Source: G942493275 sp942493275
Lineage (GTDB): Bacteria > Actinomycetota > Coriobacteriia > Anaerosomatales > PHET01
NCBI GenBank assembly: GCA_942493275.1
Contig: OW818687.1
Coordinates: forward strand, 434,001-498,000
Reading direction: 5' to 3'
Length of the DNA: 64,000 nucleotides
Shown here: positions 1 to 8,224 of the stretch, in pieces
Numbering within the stretch: position 1 is the stretch's first letter
Layout: the number at the start of each line of letters is the position of its first letter
Made by a program: the position numbers and the translations under genes
Notes under the pieces: model-generated
What the model saw: only the letters and a program-made list of their open reading frames with translations
Database searches by the model: none
What the model was told of the DNA's origin: nothing

Positions 1-108
1 CGGTGCGCCAAACGGCGTGCTGACGCGGTACTCCTTCGGGTTGTCGAGCAGCTCGTAGAAACCGCTCCCGCCGAAGACGCCGATCTCGACCTGCGGAAGT
101 TCTGACAT
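1..108 (-). CDS. S-methyl-5'-thioadenosine phosphorylase-like protein, N-terminal fragment
   Basis: Only the first 36 codons lie in the window; the gene runs off the left edge. The peptide starts MSELPQVEIGVFGGSGFYEL and continues to a TPFGAP motif. The IG-x-x-GGSG-x-Y phosphate-binding start and the following TPFG(A)P are the N-terminal signatures of the MTA phosphorylase/purine nucleoside phosphorylase family, which cleaves methylthioadenosine to adenine and methylthioribose-1-phosphate. A GAGGA sequence precedes the ATG. The MTAP versus PNP substrate cannot be decided from this fragment. A SAM-cleaving enzyme gene nearby (1251..2057) would fit a role in SAM by-product salvage, which is inference. 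Confidence 0.75.
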   Translation of the reverse strand, partial: MSELPQVEIGVFGGSGFYELLDNPKEYRVSTPFGAP

Positions 109-199
109 GGCGTGGTCCTCTCGATACCTATCCGTTCCGTGGCGCCAGGTGCGCCGTCGTGATTTTAGAGCATACCCGTCCCGACAGCGTTAGAGGACG

Positions 200-1198
200 T
201 CAGGCCGTCTTGAGATACGAGGCCTCGCGCTCTCCTGCTTCAGTACCCTCGGCCCCGGACTGCGCGCTCGGGGCGTAGAGAGGGCGTTCAAAGACGTTCC
301 CGGCGCCGGTCCATGCCTCGTCGACAGCGAGCGTGCCGGCGGTGGCCAAAGCGAAGCTCGCCGCGTCAGCATCGAGAGCATCGGCGTTTCGAAGCACGAT
401 GGCTTCGATGGTCGCGGGCCTCAGCGAAATGCCCGCCTGTGCCCCGGCGTGATGCGCCAGGATCGCGTGCTCGAGTCGAGCGAGCGTGCCCGCGTCGACG
501 CGCGCCCTGCCGCCAAGCTCCCTGACTCGCTGCGCGCCGAGAACCGAGTGTCCGAGCAGCCGCCCGGCGTCGGTCAGCCCGATCGCGGTGTCGCAGGTGA
601 GTTCATCGATCCTGCCAACGTCGTGAAGCAAGGCGGCCGACAGCAGCAGGTCCCTGTCGACTCCGGCGTAGACACCGGCGGCCGATGCGCAGGTGGTGGC
701 GACCGCGACCGTGTGCTCGAGCAGCCCGCCGAGATAGGCGTGATGGCTCTCGACCGACGCGGGACACCGGCAGAAGCTCTCGAAAAGCTCCTTGTCGCCG
801 AACGCTGACCTCAGCAACCGTCCGAGCGCCACGGAGCGCACCGAGCGAACGAGGGCCCTGAGTTCGTCGACGAGCTCTCCGGATGGCCGCGGAGACGACG
901 CGATGAGGTCACTGGGATCCCAGCTCGCCGCGGGACGCAGGACGTCCAGAGAGACCCGCTTGCTTCCGCGAAACGTAGTGACGGACCCGCTGGCGTGGGC
1001 CACGCCGCCGACCGGCACGGCGACGGCAGTCGAATCCGGCCTGAAGAGAACTGCGGGAATCGAACCTGATCGATCGGCCAGCTCCAGAGTCAGGAAGGCG
1101 TCGCCATTACGCGCGACTCGCAAGTCCTTGCTCCGGACCACGAACGCCGCATCGACGCGGGTGCCCTGCGTGAGTTCCTTGACGTAACGAGCTTTCAT
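200..1198 (-). CDS. YhaM-like 3'-5' exoribonuclease (OB fold + HD domain)
   Basis: A 332-aa protein with an N-terminal OB-type nucleic-acid-binding region (about residues 1-95, KELTQGTRVDAAFVV then LTLELADRSGSI) and a C-terminal HD phosphohydrolase domain (about 135-300). The metal ligands are visible as LLEHTVAV, LLHDVGRI and HAILAHH. This OB-HD order is that of the Bacillus YhaM family, metal-dependent 3'-5' exonucleases acting on RNA or single-stranded DNA. The frame stays open 17 codons further upstream. I chose the MKARYVKEL start because GGGAG sits five bases before it, while the upstream starts lack a spaced Shine-Dalgarno. The family is clear; RNA versus DNA preference is not. Confidence 0.8.
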   Translation of the reverse strand: MKARYVKELTQGTRVDAAFVVRSKDLRVARNGDAFLTLELADRSGSIPAVLFRPDSTAVAVPVGGVAHASGSVTTFRGSKRVSLDVLRPAASWDPSDLIASSPRPSGELVDELRALVRSVRSVALGRLLRSAFGDKELFESFCRCPASVESHHAYLGGLLEHTVAVATTCASAAGVYAGVDRDLLLSAALLHDVGRIDELTCDTAIGLTDAGRLLGHSVLGAQRVRELGGRARVDAGTLARLEHAILAHHAGAQAGISLRPATIEAIVLRNADALDADAASFALATAGTLAVDEAWTGAGNVFERPLYAPSAQSGAEGTEAGEREASYLKTA

Positions 1199-1250
1199 GA
1201 CCGCTCCCATCCTCCAATGTGGGAGGAGCATACGGAATCGGTCTGACATG

Positions 1251-2057
1251 TCAGGAACGGGGACGAATCCTCACGGTTACGCCCGGCTCCACACCGTACC
1301 GGTCGGCAGCGCTCGACGCGTTGAGCGCCAGCGTGAGCCACCCAGACGAGTCCACCAGCAGCACCGGCTCACCCGCGCCCACGTCCGCGAAGGTGGTGCC
1401 GAACGGGACTTCGAGGATGTTGTGCCCGAGCGCCACTTCGACGCGGTCTACACGAAGCCCCATCTCGTCGACCTTCTCGGCGGGGATGTTGAAGCGCAGC
1501 GATCCGAACCTGTCTGCCTCGAGCACCTCTCCGATGGCCGTCCCGTTTGTGCACTCGCAACTCGTGAACGGCGCGGGCGCAAGGTCACCGACCTCGATCT
1601 GCCTGCCGAGGGAAGTCGGTTCGACTCCGCATGCGAGCGCAGCGGCAGCGGGGGCGAGAACGTCTCGCGCATGAAACGTCGCGAGCGGGCCCTTGAAGTC
1701 GATCTTGGCCGGATCGATGGCTATCACTCGGGCCACGCCGCCAGACCGCTCGGCGGCGGGAAGGAGCACGCCGTTGTCCGGACCGACCAGCAGGGTGCCG
1801 TTATGCGTCTCGATGCACAGGTCGCGCCTGCCGCCACCGACACCGGGGTCCACGACGATGAGGTGAATCGCCTCGGGAAGTTGGTAGACGCCCGACGCGG
1901 CAGTAGCCGCGCCCTTACGGATGTCGAAGGGCGGAATCTGATGCCCGAGATCTACGATGTTTGCCTGAGGGCATGCCCGGTGGATGACGGCATGGCACAC
2001 TCCGACCCACGTGTCTTCCAAGCCGAAGTCGGACACGAAGCAGATGATCGACTGCAC
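1251..2057 (-). CDS. SAM hydroxide adenosyltransferase (DUF62 family)
   Basis: A 268-aa cytosolic enzyme of the DUF62/fluorinase-like superfamily. These proteins use water or hydroxide to split S-adenosylmethionine into adenosine and methionine. The N-terminal domain has the family's FVSDFGLEDTWVG, VDPGVGG and GPDNG motifs; the C-terminal beta domain carries LEADRFGSLRFNI. A GTG start at 2055-2057, preceded by AAGGGGG, places the protein start exactly at the conserved first strand (VQSIICFVSDFG). The longer open frame upstream would overlap the divergent gene at 2128 and has no conserved content. The adjacent MTA-phosphorylase-like gene also acts on SAM-derived nucleosides. Confidence 0.88.
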   Translation of the reverse strand: MQSIICFVSDFGLEDTWVGVCHAVIHRACPQANIVDLGHQIPPFDIRKGAATAASGVYQLPEAIHLIVVDPGVGGGRRDLCIETHNGTLLVGPDNGVLLPAAERSGGVARVIAIDPAKIDFKGPLATFHARDVLAPAAAALACGVEPTSLGRQIEVGDLAPAPFTSCECTNGTAIGEVLEADRFGSLRFNIPAEKVDEMGLRVDRVEVALGHNILEVPFGTTFADVGAGEPVLLVDSSGWLTLALNASSAADRYGVEPGVTVRIRPRS

Positions 2058-2127
2058 GTTTCCCCCTTGCGATTCCGGATAGCCCGCATGGACTACTATG
2101 GTAGTACCCGACCGCGGAGGTGAATCC

Positions 2128-2565
2128 TTGTCCCGACCCAACGCCCGCGCGCTCTTCGTCATAGTTCTCATGGCATTCGCGCTGACGGCGTGCTCGCCCG
2201 TCCGTGCACAGCTCGTCGACGAAGATGCCGCCTATACCTCCCAGAACATCGATGAGGCTCTGGAGGCGGTCGAGGCGGGCGACGTCGCGGGACGCTCGGT
2301 CAGCGAGTCCGAGGAGCTCAGAACCGCAGCGCTCGTCAGCCTGCGGAATCAGGGCGACGGGGGCACCCAGATCGCCGACCTCATCACGTCGACCTTTCCG
2401 CCGGAGACCCGTGGCGTGCCTGTGTACGCGGAGCGGGCGACATTCAACGGCAAGGACGCCTGGGTCGTCGTCGAAGTCATGGGGCGCGATGGCGGCAGCC
2501 TCGAAGACATGAGGCTCTGGGTCTTGGGCGACAACGGCGAGATCCTCTACTCGGCCAACCGCTAG
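2128..2565 (+). CDS. Putative lipoprotein of unknown function
   Basis: A 145-aa exported protein. Starting at the TTG at 2128, which is preceded by a strong GGAGGTG, gives a classic lipoprotein signal: basic N-terminus, a hydrophobic stretch (ALFVIVLMAFALTAC) and a lipobox LTAC with Cys22. The mature part starts with an acidic helix-forming segment (VDEDAAYTSQNIDEALEAVE) and ends with a beta-rich stretch (DAWVVVEVMGRDGG, LRLWVLGDNGEIL). I do not recognise a family. It is divergent from the SAM-cleaving enzyme gene, and the 70-bp gap must hold both promoters. Confidence 0.6.
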   Translation: MSRPNARALFVIVLMAFALTACSPVRAQLVDEDAAYTSQNIDEALEAVEAGDVAGRSVSESEELRTAALVSLRNQGDGGTQIADLITSTFPPETRGVPVYAERATFNGKDAWVVVEVMGRDGGSLEDMRLWVLGDNGEILYSANR

Positions 2566-2569
2566 GGCG

Positions 2570-2944
2570 TCAGGCGCACAGCCGGGACCTGAACTCGTCC
2601 AGCACGTGCGAGGGAACCTTGTCGCTCCACCCTCGTTCAAGCTCCTCGATCACCGCGTCAGCAGATCTGCCGGCACGGGTCAGATCATCCACGACGGTTG
2701 CAACGATCATCCTCGCCGCGGCGTCCTTTGGTCCCCCTCGCCTCAGCACCCTGCGCCTGATGACCGCGCGAAAGTATGCGGTGACCCGTCTCTCAAGCTG
2801 CCGGGAGAGAGTTCGGTTCCCGAACGCCGCGCGGGTTGCCGAGGCCGCGGCATCGGCAACCTCGGGGGTGACCGTGTCTCGGCACTCCGAGGCGAGCCTC
2901 TCGGTAAGCGCATAGACCGATCTGCACACAGTGAACTCAGACAT
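2570..2944 (-). CDS. Hypothetical protein, predicted helical
   Basis: A 124-aa soluble protein that I do not recognise. The MSEFTVCRS start is preceded by GGAGG with an eight-base spacer, so the extra 54 codons of upstream open frame are not used. The sequence is rich in Arg, Glu and Ala (LSRQLERRVTAYFRAVIRRRVL, AVIEELERGWSDKVP) and looks all-helical. It converges with the lipoprotein gene, with 4 bp between stops. No catalytic motif is visible. Confidence 0.5.
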   Translation of the reverse strand: MSEFTVCRSVYALTERLASECRDTVTPEVADAAASATRAAFGNRTLSRQLERRVTAYFRAVIRRRVLRRGGPKDAAARMIVATVVDDLTRAGRSADAVIEELERGWSDKVPSHVLDEFRSRLCA

Positions 2945-3023
2945 CTGTCGCACCTCCATCGAACGTAAGTTCGACACGAGGTTACGCGACGGGTCTGACA
3001 AGAACTCGCGCAAGAGGTTTGAG

Positions 3024-3269
3024 CTACGAGCCTTCCAGAGGGAAGACGACGGAGACGGCGTCGCGATTGACCGCCAGGTACTCCGGCTTGAACAGCTGCT
3101 TGCCACTCAGCGCGTCGAATACGAGCGCGTCGGTGATCGCGAGGAAGTCCTTGGACTTCGAGTTCAGCGCGTCCGTGAGACGGCTTCCGGCCAGCACGTG
3201 CATGTCGCCCTCTATGCGCCAGTTGTTGACGACGACGACTACCCGCAACTTGTCCTTCGTTGTGTACAC
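3024..3269 (-). CDS. Small conserved protein, DUF6812-like
   Basis: An 81-aa protein with a GTG start behind GGGAGAGGGAAGAGCC. The sequence (RVVVVVNNWRIEGDMHVLAG, then LTDALNSKSKDFLAITDAL, then FLAVN-like strands) is all beta and resembles a small actinobacterial and firmicute family of unknown function that I recall as DUF6812. The W-R-I-x-G-D-M-H-V-L-x-G-S-R-L-T-D core is the family hallmark. It is too small for an enzyme. The match is from memory of the family and needs a profile search to confirm. Confidence 0.55.
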   Translation of the reverse strand: MYTTKDKLRVVVVVNNWRIEGDMHVLAGSRLTDALNSKSKDFLAITDALVFDALSGKQLFKPEYLAVNRDAVSVVFPLEGS

Positions 3270-3333
3270 GGCTCTTCCCTCTCCCGATGCGTTCTGAAAG
3301 AGAGTCTATCCCAATAGGGGGCTTCTCCCTCGC

Positions 3334-4026
3334 CTAGGCGCCCAGCATCCGCGCGAATGATTCGAGCGTGCGCCTGAAAGCACCCGCAGCGGCCACCTCG
3401 GCAAACGCGATGACCAAGCCGATCGACGCGGGGGCGATGAGGTCGACCCACCGTCGGCCGCGGCGGTCGAAGGCGGGAAGCATCCCGACAATCACCATGT
3501 TCACGCACGTAAGCGTGGCAAAGACCGCAAGGGTCACGAGCAGCGGATAGGCGCGCCCGAGTGCGGGACCGCCGAACAGCACGAGCAGGAAGGTCGCGGG
3601 AACTGACAATGCCCATATCGCGAGACGACGCGCGGGGTCGAGAACACGCCCCGGGCCGGGAGAGACCCACATCGTGTCGTTGAGCATCGGCGCTATCAGC
3701 GCAGCGCACGCGTAGCCCGTTGTAAGCCCCGTGACAAGCCGCAGGGCGTTGGTGGTCTCACGAATGCCTGCGTAGCTCGTGACGCCGTCCCAGGCCATCA
3801 CAGCGACCATCAGCGCCATCACCAGCCATGCCGGACGTGCCGGGAAGCCACTTGGGCGCTCACCGCGGTGCAGAAAGCCGATTACACCGAGCGAGATGAC
3901 GAAGCCGACGTAGATTCCTGTGTCGCGAGCGCAGACCGGAACCTGGAGTCCTCCGCCGAAGAACGAGCGGGCGGGCAGCTGATGGCACAGGCCGTAGCCT
4001 ATCCACTCAAGCGCCGACTCCAGCAC
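3334..4026 (-). CDS. DUF2085 family integral membrane protein
   Basis: A 230-aa membrane protein with about six hydrophobic helices (for example GIYVGFVISLGVIGFL, WLVMALMVAVMAWDGV, LVTLAVFATLTCVNMVIVGM). The N-terminal motif GLCHQLPARSFFGGG...PVCARDTGIYVG, with two Cys and one His, is characteristic of DUF2085, whose function is unknown but which may bind metal or haem at that motif. A GTG start at 4024-4026 with GAGGAGG upstream is preferred. The frame stays open upstream only because it runs antisense-in-frame through tRNA-Pro. Confidence 0.75.
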   Translation of the reverse strand: MLESALEWIGYGLCHQLPARSFFGGGLQVPVCARDTGIYVGFVISLGVIGFLHRGERPSGFPARPAWLVMALMVAVMAWDGVTSYAGIRETTNALRLVTGLTTGYACAALIAPMLNDTMWVSPGPGRVLDPARRLAIWALSVPATFLLVLFGGPALGRAYPLLVTLAVFATLTCVNMVIVGMLPAFDRRGRRWVDLIAPASIGLVIAFAEVAAAGAFRRTLESFARMLGA

Positions 4027-4088
4027 CGCGCCTCCTCGAAAGAGAAATGAAACGGCGGGCCGCAAGCGGCCCGCCGTCCAATGCCAGA

Positions 4089-4165
<77 letters not shown>

Positions 4166-4223
4166 GCGAGGCGCTATGCTAACACGACCTCAGACGCCGT
4201 GCAAAGGCGATTCCCACAAGTAA

Positions 4224-4255
4224 GCGACCCCGCCGGAATTGTCCGACGGGGTCGC
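4224..4255 (-). terminator. Intrinsic terminator after the 24-heme cytochrome gene
   Basis: A 14-bp inverted repeat (GCGACCCCGCCGGA / TCCGACGGGGTCGC) with one mismatch and a 4-nt loop lies 35 bp past the cytochrome stop. On the minus strand it is followed by a moderately T-rich stretch (TTACTTGT). It separates cytochrome transcription from tRNA-Pro. Confidence 0.75.
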
Positions 4256-4289
4256 CTTGATCTCTACCGCTTCGCGGTGAGCTTGACCG

Positions 4290-6503
4290 CTAGTTCAGGC
4301 GCACGTGGCAGCCCGAGCAGTAGGTCGGCTCGTGGCAATCGAAGCAGGCTTCCGTACCGTTCTTCTTAACGACCACCGAGTGCTGGACCTTGGCGCCGGA
4401 CTTCGTGGAAGCCCACGGTACCTTGGTGCTCGATCCCTCATGGTGGCAGCTGTCGCAGTAGCTCTGCTTGTGGCAGTTGGTGCAGGTTGCCTTCTTGAGC
4501 TTCTTGGCCTCGAACTGCTCGGCGTGCTGGCCGCCGTTGCCGGCGCCCTTCTCACCGAAGCCATCCGGGTGCGGCATCTCGATCTTGTGACAGCTCTTGC
4601 AGAACTTGGAGTTCGGCAGCTCTGCCGCCGCACCAGCGTGGCAGTAGGTGCAGATCTCGCCGTCCTTGGTGTAGAGCTGCACGTGCTGGGCGTCCTTCGA
4701 GCTGTAGTCGCGAACGAAGTTGCCCTTCTTGTGCGATGCCGGTACGACCTTGCGTGACGTGTGGCACTTCACGCAGTCGGTCTTCTCCGGGTGGCACTTC
4801 TCGACGCAGCCAGCAGGACCGTTGTTGTTGACCGAGGTGCCATGCACCTGGATCCACGGCTTGCTGAACGAGCTGTCGATGTGGTGGCAGTTGCTGCACA
4901 GCTCCTTGAAGTTGTGGCACTGCTTACACGGTGCCTGGTTCTTCTTGGCGCTCACGTGGTTGGTCTTGAACTCGGCCTTGTGAGGCATCTCGAGCTTGTG
5001 ACAGCTCTTGCAGAACTTGGCGTTCGGTCCACCCTCGCCATGACACACGGCGCAGGACTCGATGGACTTCTGCGCCTCAAGCGCATGCTTGGCAGAGGGC
5101 TCGGCAGGCTTCTCACCGTAGACCGTGACGGTCTTCTTGATCGGCTTGCTCCAGCCGGCGGCCTTGTGCGAGGTCGGGAGCACCTTACGACCCGTGTGAC
5201 AGTCGACGCAGAACTTCGCGGTGTGGCAGCTCTCGGTACAAGCCTTCACGCCGGACTGGGCGACGGCCTTCGGGTGCTGCTTGGTGGTCCACGGCGACTT
5301 CACGTCGTACTCGTAGCCCACAGCGGAGCCGTGGTGACAGCTATCGCAGAAGTGCGTCTTCTCGTTCTTGCCGTGACACATCTCGCACTTCTCGGCTTTG
5401 CCCTTCTGCTTGGAGATCGCAGGGTGCCCGTTCGCGTCCTTGGCGTCCTTCGGCTCCTTGAACTCAGCCGGGTGCGGCATCTCCATGCCGTGGCAATCGT
5501 TGCAGAACTTCTCGGTGTGGCAGGTCGAGCAGTAGAAGATCGACTCTACCTTGGGAAGCTCGGCGCCGATGCTGTGCTCTTCGCCCTCCACGACTTCCTG
5601 CTCCTCGAGCAGCGCGGGGACTTCCTCCTTGGTGACAGCCTCGACCTCTTCGCCACCGGACGCGTAGGCGGCCTCAGGACCTGAGAGCAGGCTCTGCTCC
5701 TCGCCCTCGGCGGCGCCGGAGGTCTCCTCGGAGCCCTCTGCGCCCTCCTCCCCGTGAGCCTCAGCAGCCGCAACTTCAGCAGCGGCCTCCGTCGCCATCT
5801 CGGCGTGGCCCTTCGGGTAGAAGTCCTTCTCCTTGTGGTTGTCGGGCTTCAGCTCGAAGTCCGCCGGGTGGCAGGCCGAGCAGGCGCCCGGCGCCGCGGC
5901 GCCATCCTCAAGGTCGTGACAGCGGAAACACGCGGTCATCGACATGAAGTCAGCGTGCTTCTTGTTGGGCTCGCCGGTGGCCGGATCGACCAGCTCGAGG
6001 TCGAAGTCCTCGTTGTGGGCGACGCGGTTGTGGCACACCGTACAAGCGGCATTGACCTCGGCGTGAGGCTCGTGCTCGATCTTGATGCCCTTGCTGGGCG
6101 TCACGTCGCGGTTCTCGAGATTGTGGCACTGGGTGCACTGCGACGACTTCATCGTCAGAGCGACGTGGCTCTCCCCGTTCAGCGGCAGCTCGAAGTTATC
6201 CGTGACGGTCAGGTAGAGCTCGCCGAGCGCTTCGGCCTTGTGCAGGATGAACACGACGGGATTCGCGTTGACAGGCATGTGGCATGCCATGCACGAGATC
6301 TCGGAGTGCGTCGAAAGGTTGTACGCGGTAATCGTGTCGTCTTGAACCTTGTGGCAACCCTCGGCACAGAACCAATAGGTGGAGGTCACCCCCAATGCAG
6401 TGATCATGACCGCCGCAAGCACCAGGACGGCTACGCCGGTCCAGATGATGAAGCGCGGTCGACGGACCGGATCCTTGAATCCGGCCAGGGAGATCTTAGG
6501 CAT
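4290..6503 (-). CDS. Membrane-anchored multiheme cytochrome c, 24 heme-binding motifs
   Basis: A 737-aa protein with one N-terminal membrane anchor (IIWTGVAVLVLAAVMITALGV, about residues 21-41). It is followed by a NapC/NirT-like opening (WFCAEGCH, ISCMACHMPV). I count 21 CXXCH and three CX3CH motifs (CAEGCH, CTESCH, CVEKCH), so up to 24 c-type hemes outside the cell membrane. A highly acidic Glu/Ala-rich linker (about residues 235-315) splits it into six N-terminal hemes and an 18-heme C-terminal part with repeated KFCKSCHKLEMPH and PASHK-type units. Start MPKISLAGF follows AAGGAG. It is likely a quinol-to-periplasm or extracellular electron carrier; the partner is unknown. Confidence 0.9.
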   Translation of the reverse strand: MPKISLAGFKDPVRRPRFIIWTGVAVLVLAAVMITALGVTSTYWFCAEGCHKVQDDTITAYNLSTHSEISCMACHMPVNANPVVFILHKAEALGELYLTVTDNFELPLNGESHVALTMKSSQCTQCHNLENRDVTPSKGIKIEHEPHAEVNAACTVCHNRVAHNEDFDLELVDPATGEPNKKHADFMSMTACFRCHDLEDGAAAPGACSACHPADFELKPDNHKEKDFYPKGHAEMATEAAAEVAAAEAHGEEGAEGSEETSGAAEGEEQSLLSGPEAAYASGGEEVEAVTKEEVPALLEEQEVVEGEEHSIGAELPKVESIFYCSTCHTEKFCNDCHGMEMPHPAEFKEPKDAKDANGHPAISKQKGKAEKCEMCHGKNEKTHFCDSCHHGSAVGYEYDVKSPWTTKQHPKAVAQSGVKACTESCHTAKFCVDCHTGRKVLPTSHKAAGWSKPIKKTVTVYGEKPAEPSAKHALEAQKSIESCAVCHGEGGPNAKFCKSCHKLEMPHKAEFKTNHVSAKKNQAPCKQCHNFKELCSNCHHIDSSFSKPWIQVHGTSVNNNGPAGCVEKCHPEKTDCVKCHTSRKVVPASHKKGNFVRDYSSKDAQHVQLYTKDGEICTYCHAGAAAELPNSKFCKSCHKIEMPHPDGFGEKGAGNGGQHAEQFEAKKLKKATCTNCHKQSYCDSCHHEGSSTKVPWASTKSGAKVQHSVVVKKNGTEACFDCHEPTYCSGCHVRLN

Positions 6504-6674
6504 ACGCATCTCTCCTTGTTGCTTCCGAGCCGACGCACACACACGTCAGAGCGGGCCCCTCAGCCCGCTTACATTAGAAAGATATAAGAACGAGCACGCA
6601 CCCACAACAGCAAGAGTCCGTAAGAATACGAGAATCTGCGGGTTGCAGGTGCGTGAAAGTACCGAGATCGGGAC

Positions 6675-7835
6675 TTATCGGACGGCGAACGTGTCCGCCA
6701 ACCTGTTGAGTTCGGCGATGGCCGCCTGAATCTGCCGAGACGCCTGAGCCGACTGCGTGGCGACCTGAGCCATTTCGCGCATCGACAGAACGACCTGGTC
6801 GGACGCGGTGCGCTGCTGCTGAGTCGCGATCGAGATCTGCTTCGCCGAGTCCGTGGTCTCCTCGACCTGCTGCACGATCGTGTCCAGCGAGTCCGCCGTG
6901 CGTCGCGCGAGCATCTTGCCCTCTTCGACCTTCTTTTGCGCGCGCTCGGTCGACATGACGAGTGAACTGGCCGACGACTGGATTTCGCGAACCACGCGTC
7001 CGATCTCCGACGTCGACTCGGTGACCGACTCGGCGAGCTTGCGAATCTCCTCGGCGACGACGGCGAAGCCCTTGCCCGCCTCGCCCGCGCGCGCCGCCTC
7101 GATGGCTGCGTTGAGCGCGAGGATCTTGGTCTGCTCGGCGATGTCGTCGATGATCACGAGGACGCGGCCGATCTCCTGGCTGCGCTCGCCCAGCTGCATG
7201 ATGCGATCCGACGCTATCTGCGTTGACTCGCGGATCTCCTCGATACCGGCGGCCGTGTCGGCCACCGACTGCATGCCTTCTTCGGCCGAGGCGAGCGTGC
7301 GCTCGGCGACCGCGGCGACCGACTGCGAGTTGTCAGCGATCTGCTTCGAGGTCTGTGCGAGCTCCTCGACGGTGGCGGACGTCTCGGTGACCGCCGCTGC
7401 CTGCTGCGCCGCTCCGGAGGCGTTCTCCTCGGTGGCCGCGACGACCTGGGCGGTGAGCGCGCGAATGTCGTTGTTGACGGCGCGCGCCTGGCCGAGCAGG
7501 CCGTTGACCTCACCGAACGAGCGAAGGATCTCGGCCTGAAGCTCGGAGCTGTCGCCACCCACCGTGACCGAAACGCTGAACCGGGTCTGGGCCTCCAGCA
7601 GGACGCGCCTGAACATCGACTCGGCGACGCGTGACGCGACAACCGCGCAGACCACGCCCAGGCTCACCCCTGCGACGATGCACAGGATCCAGAAAGCGAT
7701 GGCGGCCCCGGTCGAATCGGCGGACACGAAGAACGTCGAGATCAGGGGAAATGCGATACCGACCAGTGCGCCGGCGCCACCCATGTAGATCATGAGCGTC
7801 CGCCGAGTAAGACCTAGCCCCTTTTTGCCCGCCAC
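6675..7835 (-). CDS. Methyl-accepting chemotaxis protein without a sensor ectodomain
   Basis: A 386-aa chemoreceptor with a GTG start preceded by GGGAGG. Two closely spaced transmembrane helices (about 15-37 and 47-70) are joined by only a short loop, so there is no extracellular ligand domain and no recognisable HAMP. The rest is a long coiled coil with the conserved signalling hairpin tip (IDDIAEQTKILALNAAIEAARAGE). Such receptors usually sense membrane or cytoplasmic state (energy, redox). It is encoded upstream of, and in the same direction as, the 24-heme cytochrome, which would suit redox sensing, though this is inference. Confidence 0.9.
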   Translation of the reverse strand: MAGKKGLGLTRRTLMIYMGGAGALVGIAFPLISTFFVSADSTGAAIAFWILCIVAGVSLGVVCAVVASRVAESMFRRVLLEAQTRFSVSVTVGGDSSELQAEILRSFGEVNGLLGQARAVNNDIRALTAQVVAATEENASGAAQQAAAVTETSATVEELAQTSKQIADNSQSVAAVAERTLASAEEGMQSVADTAAGIEEIRESTQIASDRIMQLGERSQEIGRVLVIIDDIAEQTKILALNAAIEAARAGEAGKGFAVVAEEIRKLAESVTESTSEIGRVVREIQSSASSLVMSTERAQKKVEEGKMLARRTADSLDTIVQQVEETTDSAKQISIATQQQRTASDQVVLSMREMAQVATQSAQASRQIQAAIAELNRLADTFAVR

Positions 7836-7919
7836 GAAGCCTCCCGCCCGCGAAGTACATAGGTCACGGTCATACTAACAGTCGTCGCCATGCGGGGGAA
7901 ACAGAGGTCCGGTGGCTCT

Positions 7920-7948
7920 TGCCATCGCATACCCTCAGGGGTATACTC
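7920..7948 (+). promoter_or_regulatory. Sigma-A-type promoter with CsoR-family-like operator
   Basis: TTGCCA (7920-7925) and TATACT (7943-7948) are separated by exactly 17 bp. Inside the spacer and overlapping the -10 is the 16-bp palindrome ATACCC-TCAG-GGGTAT (7930-7945). ATACCC...GGGTAT half-sites with a G/C-rich centre are the known operator type of CsoR/RcnR/CstR-family metal or persulfide sensors. The ferredoxin gene starts 63 bp downstream. No csoR-like gene is in the window. The promoter is clear; the regulator's identity is inference. Confidence 0.65.
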
Positions 7949-8010
7949 TGCGTGCCAGGCCGAGACCGTTCGGCCGAGTGAACCGCACGACGAGTGAGGA
8001 GAGCCCCACG

Positions 8011-8214
8011 ATGATTTCGGTCCACATCGACAACGCCAGTTGCGATCGTTCGCCCGGTTGCCCTTCGCGGCGAGTGTGCCCAAAGGGCGCTATCGTCCCC
8101 GTTGAGGGCGGTCCTTATCCGGGCGCCAACGGGTACACCGTTATCGAGGAGCTCTGCTCCGGCTGCGGCGTCTGCGCTCGCGTCTGCGCCGGTGGCGCAG
8201 TCCGACTGACCTAG
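8011..8214 (+). CDS. Small 4Fe-4S ferredoxin-like protein
   Basis: A 67-aa iron-sulfur protein, first gene of a three-gene plus-strand operon. The C-terminal half has a standard CSGCGVCARVC cluster motif. The N-terminal half has an unusual CDRSPGCPSRRVCP spacing (CX5CX5CP), as in ferredoxins that bind one regular and one atypical cluster. The ATG at 8011 follows GAGGAGAG. The extra upstream open frame would start inside the promoter. It probably passes electrons to or from the selenoprotein and DUF362 protein encoded next to it. Confidence 0.8.
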   Translation: MISVHIDNASCDRSPGCPSRRVCPKGAIVPVEGGPYPGANGYTVIEELCSGCGVCARVCAGGAVRLT

Positions 8215-8224
8215 GAGAACACAC

